Assembly: GCA_019244945.1 (NCBI GenBank)
Contig: JAFASD010000339.1
Coordinates: 1 to 5,351 of the forward strand
Source: Acidobacteriaceae bacterium
GTDB taxonomy: Bacteria; Acidobacteriota; Terriglobia; Bryobacterales; Bryobacteraceae
Direction: 5' to 3'
DNA: 5,351 nt
The notes below the pieces were generated by a model. That model did no database searches. It was not told the DNA's origin and saw only the letters and a list, made by a program, of their open reading frames with translations. Shown here piece after piece: positions 1-5,351 of the stretch (its first letter is position 1; every line of letters begins with the position of its first letter). The position numbers were made by a program, and so were the translations under genes.

Positions 1-792
1 CGAGGCTGGTCAATTGACGCAAAGCGTGCCTTAAGTGGGTTCTGTGACCGCCATGGTTGCGATGAAGTACTGATCCGAATTGACACCGCACATAGGCGGT
101 GGTCAGAGCGTCGCGGAGGCTACATCGTCCCAAGTTCCAAAGCACGGGCACTAGTCAACGAATTGAACAGCGAAGGAAAGATTGCGGCTTTTCTTGAGCC
201 TCTAAGCCCTTATCGCGACCGATATTCGCTGGCTGCCATAACAGACACCGAGCAAGAGACGATGACGATTGAAGTCGTGGGTCGAGGTTTCGACGCAAGC
301 GACTTGATGCGGAGCGATTCGCTTCCTCACGAGCGCTTTGAGGCGTCCGTCCCCAATCCATCGCGGATTCTCGGCGAACCGACATTGTGCCAGCGCACCT
401 ATCTTATGCCCTCCTCCGAATACAGACGCACAGTGGAGGATAGGCTGGTAAAGATCGGTGCCCGGTCTAAAAACCCTGCCTATCCGAGAGCAGTAATCGA
501 GTCGGCGGGAGCAGAACGTGTTCGTCTGGCCGAGCAAGGCTTACAGTATCTCAAGCGAACTAAGCAGACCTCATTATTGAGTAATCGGGATCAGTATGAA
601 CCGATTCCCAGACGCCTGTTGGAAAGGTTCAGTGGTGGGGTGGGACATATTATCGAAGGTCTGCGGAGATACGGTATTCGATTGGGTTCTCTCTCGTTTT
701 CGGGCACATTTAGCGAACGGGGGCGATTTGTCTTTTGGGATTTTTTTCCTGCTGATCTCGCTAGCGCGAAACAGTTGTATCTGAATTCATGA
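1..792 (+). CDS. C-terminal part of an unrecognised protein (5' end outside window)
   Basis: The frame is open from the first base to a TGA at 790-792, giving 263 residues. No start codon needs to be chosen here: a TTG at 163 is in frame, but 54 open codons precede it with protein-like sequence, so the true start lies left of the window. I do not recognise the family with confidence. Visible segments that look conserved are DEVLIRIDTAHRRW (residues 21-34) followed by ERRGGYIV (36-43), a VVGRGFDASDLMRSD stretch (92-106) followed by PHERFE (109-114), and a C-terminal FVFWDFF (243-249). The mix of an Arg/Gly-rich loop, a GxGFD-type turn and a hydrophobic strand ending in WD is faintly reminiscent of ATP-grasp-like nucleotide-binding proteins, but no diagnostic motif can be assigned. 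No signal peptide or membrane segment is visible in this part, so it is probably cytoplasmic. Its base composition is lower in G+C than that of the minus-strand genes (about 47% by hand count over 541-780), and it points the opposite way, so it is not part of their operon. Confidence 0.8.
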   Translation, partial: RGWSIDAKRALSGFCDRHGCDEVLIRIDTAHRRWSERRGGYIVPSSKARALVNELNSEGKIAAFLEPLSPYRDRYSLAAITDTEQETMTIEVVGRGFDASDLMRSDSLPHERFEASVPNPSRILGEPTLCQRTYLMPSSEYRRTVEDRLVKIGARSKNPAYPRAVIESAGAERVRLAEQGLQYLKRTKQTSLLSNRDQYEPIPRRLLERFSGGVGHIIEGLRRYGIRLGSLSFSGTFSERGRFVFWDFFPADLASAKQLYLNS

Positions 793-819
793 AGGCGGTC
801 CCGCGATAATTTTCATAGC
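793..819. other. Convergent intergenic gap, no clear terminator
   Basis: Only 27 bases separate the TGA of the plus-strand gene (790-792) from the TAG of the minus-strand GH13 gene (820-822). The one self-complementary element is GCGG/CCGC at 795-804, but its loop would be just 2 bases and no T-run follows directly, so I do not call it an intrinsic terminator. Transcripts from both sides probably overlap here or end by another mechanism. Confidence 0.6.
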
Positions 820-2520
820 CTATTCCGTTGTGGCGATCATTACTCCATAAGCGGCGATCGTGAAGGTTTGCGATGTGGGAAGCTCTGCCTGAGGGCTCGC
901 CATTAGCAGCTTGCGGAAATTCGGCCAGCCACCGGAAGTTCCAGTGATACTCACGGTTTGGTCTTTCGGACTGGTATTCAAGACAATGAGGGCCATTTCG
1001 CCGGATCCGGCTTTGCGCCCAAACGCGAACACATCGCGATTGCCTGAGTCGAGCGGTATGTAGGCGCCTTCGCGAAAAGCTGCATCGTCATGCCGGAGCT
1101 TCAAGAGCTTGGAGTACCAGCTATAAATGGAATCGGGATTTTGCTTTTCAGTCGCAACGTTGTATCGATCTGCGCCGGTTTCTACCGGTAGCCAAGGCTC
1201 GCCGTTAGTAAAACTTGCATTCTTTGCGAGGTCCCATTGCATGGGCGTTCGCTCTCCATCACGATCATCCGCGCGCGGGCGTTTTGGGCCAATTGGCACC
1301 GTTTTCAACTGGTCTGCAGGCATGGTTCCCATACCGATTTCCTCTCCGTAATACAGCAGCACGCATCCGTGTTGCGCTAAGGTAAGGGCCGCGGTGAGTT
1401 TTGCGATCTGGTCATTGTGCGCTCCATCGCCAAATGTAGACCATTGTCGCGGATGATCATGACTGCTGAAGAAGAAAACCGGCGTCTGCCCGCCGAGCTG
1501 AAGCTGCGCGGCGTCCACCTGTTTCTTGAAGACGGCCGCATCGAGCGTCGTGAGATTTCCAAAAAGAAAATCCATGGGGAGCTGAATTTCATCGTGATTC
1601 GTGCCGTACACTTTCGCGAGATCTTCAATGGTCGCGGTGGAGGACTCGCCCAACAAGACTGGATTTCCCGGATGGCTGTCCAAAATCTTTCGCATCTCGC
1701 GCAACACCTCGTGATTTTCGGGACGGCCCGAGTTATAGGGCTTTAGGGCGGCTTCAGCGCCGGGCTGCGGTGGATGCGGGTCCTCCGGGAAGGCCGGATC
1801 TTCAAACAGGTAGGGAGTGGCATCGAGGCGGAAACCGCTGGCGCCGTGATCCAACCAGAAACGCACAACGTTATACATGGCATTGCGCAGTTGCGGATTT
1901 CGCCAGTTCACGTCGGGCTGCTGCGGCAGGAAAATGTGGTAATACCATTGCGTGGTCGGAGCGTCCCAGGTCCACGTGTATCCGCCGAATATGGAAGTCC
2001 AGTGGGTGGGAGGCTGGTCCGGACCTCCGCCGCTTCGCCAGACATACCAATCGCGCTTCGGATTTGTGCGGGAAGATCTCGACTCTTTAAACCACGGGTG
2101 TTGATCGGAGGTGTGATTCAAAACGAAGTCGATTAGAATCCGAATCCCGCGCTTATTCGCCTCCGCGACCAGCTTGTTCCAGTCGTGTAGCGTTCCGTAT
2201 TCCGGCGCCACGCTGGTGTAGTCAGAAATATCGTACCCGAAATCGAAGTTGGGAGACGGGAAGAAGGGAGTGATCCAAATTGCGTCAACGCCCAGTTCTT
2301 TTAGATAGTCGAGACGCGCCGTGATTCCATTCAGATCACCGATACCGTCTCCATTGGTGTCCTGGAAACTTCGCGGATATATTTCGTAGATGACGGCGTG
2401 ATCGTACCAGCGGTTAGAGGCAATCGGAGCAGAGGAAAGACTGGTACTCACGGCGAGCAGCGCCAAGGTCACGGATGCCGGGTTCATGTGACACATGCTA
2501 CTGCATGGGTTTGCTGACAT
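820..2520 (-). CDS. GH13 alpha-glucosidase (oligo-1,6-glucosidase subfamily), probably exported
   Basis: This is a complete 566-residue alpha-amylase-family enzyme, of normal length for alpha-glucosidases, that should hydrolyse (or transglycosylate) alpha-linked gluco-oligosaccharides with retention of configuration. All GH13 landmarks are visible. They are a calcium-loop DTNGDGIGD (54-62), GYDISDY (95-101), region I DFVLNH (131-136), QPDVN (201-205, the oligo-1,6-glucosidase subfamily signature), GFRLDA with nucleophile Asp233, acid/base Glu292 in LLGES, transition-state Asp355 in SSHDHPR, YYGEEIGM (390-397) and RTPMQW (424-429). A C-terminal beta domain fills about 480-566. Ala234 follows the nucleophile; in this subfamily Val there is linked to alpha-1,6 and Ala/Thr to alpha-1,4 specificity, so an alpha-1,4 preference is inferred. 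Trehalose synthase is an alternative, because the GFRLDA-PYLFE segment resembles it. Residues 13-35 form a hydrophobic, signal-like stretch but lack Lys/Arg before it. ATGs at codons 1, 9 and 12 are all possible starts and none has a well-placed ribosome binding site. It lies 30 bases downstream of the propeller gene, probably in its operon. Confidence 0.95.
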   Translation of the reverse strand: MSANPCSSMCHMNPASVTLALLAVSTSLSSAPIASNRWYDHAVIYEIYPRSFQDTNGDGIGDLNGITARLDYLKELGVDAIWITPFFPSPNFDFGYDISDYTSVAPEYGTLHDWNKLVAEANKRGIRILIDFVLNHTSDQHPWFKESRSSRTNPKRDWYVWRSGGGPDQPPTHWTSIFGGYTWTWDAPTTQWYYHIFLPQQPDVNWRNPQLRNAMYNVVRFWLDHGASGFRLDATPYLFEDPAFPEDPHPPQPGAEAALKPYNSGRPENHEVLREMRKILDSHPGNPVLLGESSTATIEDLAKVYGTNHDEIQLPMDFLFGNLTTLDAAVFKKQVDAAQLQLGGQTPVFFFSSHDHPRQWSTFGDGAHNDQIAKLTAALTLAQHGCVLLYYGEEIGMGTMPADQLKTVPIGPKRPRADDRDGERTPMQWDLAKNASFTNGEPWLPVETGADRYNVATEKQNPDSIYSWYSKLLKLRHDDAAFREGAYIPLDSGNRDVFAFGRKAGSGEMALIVLNTSPKDQTVSITGTSGGWPNFRKLLMASPQAELPTSQTFTIAAYGVMIATTE

Positions 2521-2550
2521 GGCCCTTGCAGCGGGAAGCTTGGGCTAGTT
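2521..2550 (-). other. Short intergenic spacer with second in-frame amber stop
   Basis: The spacer lies between the propeller gene and the GH13 gene. Read on the minus strand, the propeller gene ends AAC-TAG and is followed at once by AAC-TAG again (second stop at 2545-2547), a 6-base tandem duplication. Both stops are in the frame of the GH13 gene, whose ATG follows eight codons later. An AAGGG at 2523-2527 sits only 2 bases before the ATG at 2520, too close to be a good ribosome binding site. No promoter or terminator is evident, which fits co-transcription. Confidence 0.65.
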
Positions 2551-4770
2551 CTAGTTCAGTGCGAACTGTTTTACGACCACGTTGTCGTCTTCGTCGAAGA
2601 CTCGAACGGAGACGATCTGGCCGGCTTGACCGGAGGCCTGGTACTCCAACATTTTCGAATCGGTGACTTTGTTGACGGGTTCGAGGAGAGTCCATTCTCC
2701 GCCATCAATCGAGTATTCGGCTTTGTCAATCCAAGAAAGAGCATCTTTCGCGCTGAATCGTACTACGCGCAGCGGACCGTCTTTTGTGATGGAAATGACC
2801 GTGAGCTCTGGAGGAGTGTTGTCAATAGTAAAAGGCTCGCTTTGCAGGGAGCAAGTTAACGTGTCGGCAGGCGTATTCCCGGGGGCATCGCTTGCAGTGA
2901 CGCGAACAATGTATCTGCCGTCCGGAAACGCGGTGCTGTCGAATGAATAGTAATGATCCTGGAGCTTGTCCTTCAAGGTGCGCCAGAGAGAATCGTTTTT
3001 GTCTCTAATTTCGACTTTATAGATGAGGGGATCGTTGTTCGGGTCGCTCGCACTCCAGCGGACTGTGACATAGCCTTTGCTGTACTGCAATGTTGCGCTC
3101 GAACTGGCTTCTGAGAGTGTGCTGCTGGAGGACGATCTCTTTTGGCCGATGGCGGGCAGGGTTAAGGTTGCCGGGGAGCCGGAAGCCATGACGGAACGCT
3201 CCAACGAGGCGGTGCTTGGCGCCTGGCGATAGTTGAATGGAGCAATCTCGATCTCGTGAATGCGGGGAGCAATATTTCTCGGCAAGTAGGCGATGTCCAC
3301 TGTGCTCAATTCGGGCGAATCGCCGCCGTGCGATCGAGTTAATGTCAGGCGATACTGCAAAAAGCGCGCTGGCGGAGATTCGATCTGCCCGCCCAAGTCG
3401 CCCAATGAAACCTTGGCCCAAGGACTCCAATTGTTTTCCGGGTTGTTGAGATTTCCGCTGCGCGTATCGAGAGCGATCATTCCGCCGTTCAAGGACGATC
3501 TGATATGAGCTTTGCCCCAGTGCGCGAACTCATTGGCATCGAGAACTTCGCTTTCGATGGTCCCGGTATTTTCAAGATTGGGGCCGATGGAATAGAGGTT
3601 GCCCACATTGCCGCTTGCGGCATAAACCATGCCATTCTTGCCCTGCAAGAACGCCGTTACCTGCGTGGGTGGCGCATTCAGCAGTTGCGTGGAGAGCTGG
3701 TCCGAATCGATGCGGTAGACAACGCCTTTATTCCCGGTTCCTAAAAGCGGTCTACCGGACGAATCAAAACCGATGGCGTAAATCAGGTCTGAGGATGAGT
3801 TCCAGATTCGCTCGGCAAATCCGTCCTTCTGTATGCGATAGAAATCGGATCCACCCGGGACGGCGGCACTGAGAGAGCCGACCGCGGGAGGCAGGGACGG
3901 CGGAGTGGTGCCGGCGTGAGGCGCTCCGGTAGGTGTTACGGGAGCAGTGGGGGAAGGAAGAACCGGCGCTGGACCTGTCACCGAAACACTTACCGCCTTG
4001 CTGCCGACGGACGCTGCGTAGATGAGGCCGTCGTGTTCGGCAACGGAAGTCACTTCGCGCTTATTGGTTTGGTACAGTACGAAGCTTTCACCCTTAGGGG
4101 TGATGCGCATCACCAGTCCACTGGGTTCGGTACCGACAATGAGATTGCCAGCATTATCGATGATCATCGAGCGAGCGTGCGTTTCTTCGGTATCGAAGAA
4201 TTTGGATCCTTTCCCGTCGGGCGATACGCGATAAATGAGGCCGGAATCTCCGGTCGCTACGAAGAGATTTCCGGAATGATCGAAGGCCATTGCCCAGACG
4301 TATTTACATTTGGGGTCGAAGAAGAGCTGCGGCTTGCCGGACTTGTCGATTCGATAGATTTTGGCATCGGGAAGGACTGCGGCATACACGCGATCTTGGG
4401 AATCGATAGCGAGGGCGTGGATTTCAAGTCCGGTGATTTCAGCCACGACTTTGGGTTTGCCGTTGCGGGGAAGAACAAATACTTTGGCGGTTGCGCCTGT
4501 TGGAGCGCCTCCGGCATAGTAGAGAGCGCCCTTTGAATCCTGCGCGATGGCCCAAAGATACGGGACGTTGGTGCTGTCCAGTTCCTTGAATTCGGGAGCA
4601 AGCGTGACGCGGCCATCGCTGCGAATGGAAACGTTCTTGGGAGTACCCCGGGCGAATTCAGCCTGGTCTGACTGTTCCCAAACATGGGTGTCGACAGCTA
4701 AGCAAAGGGGAGGCGCGGCGGCGATCAGAAAGAGAGCCGCGACCCGGAAAAAGGCCGAGCGATTGTGCAT
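2551..4770 (-). CDS. Secreted beta-propeller protein with Fn3/Ig-like C-terminal modules
   Basis: This is a complete 739-residue protein of unknown exact role, probably exported to the periplasm or cell surface. Residues 1-25 are a good signal peptide (Arg4 and Arg9, a hydrophobic core, likely cleavage after CLA); there is no proper lipobox around Cys23. Residues about 53-410 show recurring propeller blades of the NHL/SMP-30-like type, each with a pattern such as AxDxxGxxYxA followed by YRI/YRV and a polar turn. I count about seven, near 70-110, 116-152, 157-192, 198-232, 238-322 (carrying an insert), 328-364 and 368-408. Residues 411-500 (with WSPWAKV and ARFLQYRLTL) look like a beta-sandwich often found next to such propellers. 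A Ser-rich linker covers 545-558. Residues 566-655 (RWSASDPNNDPLIYKVEIRD, PDGRYIVRVTASD, IDNTPPEL) are a typical Fn3/cadherin-like module, and a further Ig-like module ends the protein. No catalytic motif is visible, so binding or scaffolding is the likeliest role. The ATG at 4770 fits the signal peptide. No Shine-Dalgarno is seen, so coupling to the gene 20 bases upstream is possible. Confidence 0.9.
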   Translation of the reverse strand: MHNRSAFFRVAALFLIAAAPPLCLAVDTHVWEQSDQAEFARGTPKNVSIRSDGRVTLAPEFKELDSTNVPYLWAIAQDSKGALYYAGGAPTGATAKVFVLPRNGKPKVVAEITGLEIHALAIDSQDRVYAAVLPDAKIYRIDKSGKPQLFFDPKCKYVWAMAFDHSGNLFVATGDSGLIYRVSPDGKGSKFFDTEETHARSMIIDNAGNLIVGTEPSGLVMRITPKGESFVLYQTNKREVTSVAEHDGLIYAASVGSKAVSVSVTGPAPVLPSPTAPVTPTGAPHAGTTPPSLPPAVGSLSAAVPGGSDFYRIQKDGFAERIWNSSSDLIYAIGFDSSGRPLLGTGNKGVVYRIDSDQLSTQLLNAPPTQVTAFLQGKNGMVYAASGNVGNLYSIGPNLENTGTIESEVLDANEFAHWGKAHIRSSLNGGMIALDTRSGNLNNPENNWSPWAKVSLGDLGGQIESPPARFLQYRLTLTRSHGGDSPELSTVDIAYLPRNIAPRIHEIEIAPFNYRQAPSTASLERSVMASGSPATLTLPAIGQKRSSSSSTLSEASSSATLQYSKGYVTVRWSASDPNNDPLIYKVEIRDKNDSLWRTLKDKLQDHYYSFDSTAFPDGRYIVRVTASDAPGNTPADTLTCSLQSEPFTIDNTPPELTVISITKDGPLRVVRFSAKDALSWIDKAEYSIDGGEWTLLEPVNKVTDSKMLEYQASGQAGQIVSVRVFDEDDNVVVKQFALN
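3853..3987 (-). other. Pro/Thr-rich low-complexity insert inside a propeller blade
   Basis: Residues about 262-306 of the propeller protein are rich in Pro, Thr, Ala and Ser (for example APVLPSPTAPVTPTGAP) and match no blade pattern. They fall between a strand ending GLIYAASVGSKAV and the strand SDFYRIQKDG, which in neighbouring blades follow one another directly. The insert therefore probably forms an exposed, flexible loop in the fifth blade rather than a linker between domains. Confidence 0.7.
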
Positions 4771-4790
4771 GAGATGTTGTGAATGGCGCT
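4771..4790 (-). other. 20-base gap between two co-directional genes
   Basis: The gap lies between the TGA of the right-edge gene (4791-4793) and the ATG of the propeller gene. Read on the minus strand it contains no AGGA-like ribosome binding site and no hairpin. There is no room for a usual promoter within it, which supports one transcript for both genes; a promoter inside the upstream gene cannot be excluded. Confidence 0.6.
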
Positions 4791-5351
4791 TCAGTTTACG
4801 TATATCTTCAGCGAGTAATTACCGGTAACGACCACTTCGAAGGGCACCGAGGTCTGCTCGTGCGCGCTTTCCGGCGAACTGACGAACTGGTGGTTGGTGG
4901 CCCGGCCGCTTTGCATGACGTTCAGCACCGAAGCCGGTAGACTCGGCAGAACTTTTTCGTCGGAATAGACGGTTGGCTGGGATTCGATGAGCGACACGTA
5001 TAAGCGGTTATTGCTGCGCTCTTCGTTCAACATGGCGACCGTTTGTGGAATATCTTCAATATGATTCAAGGAGCTCGCGATGTTCTGAAAACGGCTGAGC
5101 GTTTCTGCGTCGCTGAAGAGAATCTGATGCTCGCCGCGTGTGAGGCCGGGCGGTATTTTGACATCGATCGTCCTCTCGATACGCTCGCCGTGGTAGGGCT
5201 TGAGAAAGACTTTGACCGGAACATCGGTGCCCGGCGTGACTTTGTTGTCGGCGATCCAAGCTGATTCGATTTGCGCAATGCGCCGTTCCGGCAGCAGATC
5301 GAGAGATACCTCGACGGAATCCAGCCTCGGCAGCTTGCTGGAATTGATGAA
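4791..5351 (-). CDS. C-terminal part of a beta-rich protein, possibly S55 (SpoIVB-type) peptidase family
   Basis: The frame is open from the right edge to a TGA at 4791-4793, giving the last 186 residues; the start and any catalytic domain lie beyond the window. A TTG at 5067-5069 is in frame, but protein-like sequence continues upstream of it, so it is not the start. The visible part opens with an Ig-like beta-sandwich pattern: VEVSLDLLPERRIAQIESAW, then PGTDVPVKVFLKPYHGE (40-56) and a TIDVKIPPGL strand (61-70). It continues with an HQILFSDAETL strand (75-85), then a helical stretch around VAMLNEERSNNRLYVSL (105-121), then LPSLPASVLNVMQS (135-148) and a final strand pair up to SLKIYVN. This order, especially NNRLYV followed by LPxLPxSVLNV, resembles the C-terminal region of acidobacterial proteins annotated with an N-terminal S55 peptidase domain, as I remember them. 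The catalytic part is not visible, so the assignment is tentative. It is the most upstream of the three minus-strand genes in view and ends 20 bases before the propeller gene. Confidence 0.8.
   Translation of the reverse strand, partial: FINSSKLPRLDSVEVSLDLLPERRIAQIESAWIADNKVTPGTDVPVKVFLKPYHGERIERTIDVKIPPGLTRGEHQILFSDAETLSRFQNIASSLNHIEDIPQTVAMLNEERSNNRLYVSLIESQPTVYSDEKVLPSLPASVLNVMQSGRATNHQFVSSPESAHEQTSVPFEVVVTGNYSLKIYVN

Noticed and set aside
163..165. TTG as the start of the first gene
   Set aside because: The same frame continues open with conserved-looking protein sequence for 54 codons to the window edge, so the start is further left.
202..537. A 111-codon minus-strand open frame opposite the first gene
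   Set aside because: Its composition (many Cys, Arg, His) is that of a non-coding shadow, while the plus-strand frame is open for the full 263 residues with protein-like sequence.
741..747. Run of seven T as a terminator tail or frameshift site
   Set aside because: It is inside the open first gene with no hairpin before it, and the frame stays open through it to the normal stop; nothing supports slippage.
795..804. GCGG-TC-CCGC palindrome as a terminator between the convergent genes
   Set aside because: The loop would be only 2 bases, the stem is 4 pairs, and no T-run follows immediately on either strand.
2523..2527. AAGGG as the ribosome binding site of the GH13 gene
   Set aside because: It is only 2 bases before the ATG at 2520 and more than 20 bases before the next possible start at 2496, so neither spacing is right.
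3916..4536. A long open plus-strand frame of 206 codons opposite the propeller gene
   Set aside because: It lies wholly antisense to a gene with clear signal peptide and blade repeats. Its apparent pattern is the complement of those repeats, and it matches no family I recognise.
5043..5264. A plus-strand open frame of 73 codons near the right edge
   Set aside because: It is antisense to the minus-strand frame that stays open across the whole of 4794-5351 and has a consistent beta-rich protein pattern.

Overview
The window looks like bacterial chromosome of moderate G+C, densely coded, with no stretch above 30 bases lacking a gene. The minus strand carries three closely spaced, co-directional genes, at least two of which look exported. 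The plus strand carries the tail of one unrelated gene. The secreted propeller/Ig-type protein, and a tail resembling my memory of acidobacterial S55 (SpoIVB-type) proteins, make an Acidobacteriota-like soil bacterium my best guess. This rests on remembered family patterns, not on a search. No RNA gene, CRISPR array, insertion sequence or tRNA was seen.

Layout. (1) Positions 1-792, plus strand: the C-terminal 263 residues of an unrecognised protein that begins before the window. It converges on the next gene with 27 bases between the stop codons. (2) Positions 820-2520, minus strand: a complete GH13 alpha-glucosidase-type enzyme with all catalytic residues and a possible export signal. (3) Positions 2551-4770, minus strand: a complete 739-residue secreted protein. 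It has a seven-bladed propeller-like N-terminal half interrupted by a Pro/Thr-rich insert, then a beta-sandwich-like segment, a Ser-rich linker and Fn3/Ig-like C-terminal modules. (4) Positions 4791 to the right edge, minus strand: the last 186 residues of a beta-rich protein, tentatively the tail of an S55-peptidase-family protein.

Transcription on the minus strand would run 4 -> 3 -> 2, with gaps of 20 and 30 bases, so the three are probably one operon. The simplest reading is a set of envelope or extracellular proteins: a possible protease-family protein, a large binding or scaffold protein with propeller and Ig-like modules, and an enzyme that splits alpha-linked gluco-oligosaccharides. 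That they work together is inferred only from their order. The most unusual points are the pairing of an S55-like tail, a propeller/Ig protein and a GH13 enzyme, the insert inside one propeller blade, an atypical Ser-Ser before the catalytic His-Asp of the GH13 enzyme, and two in-frame amber stops separating the propeller and GH13 genes, which share a reading frame. I see no clear evidence of a wholly new system.
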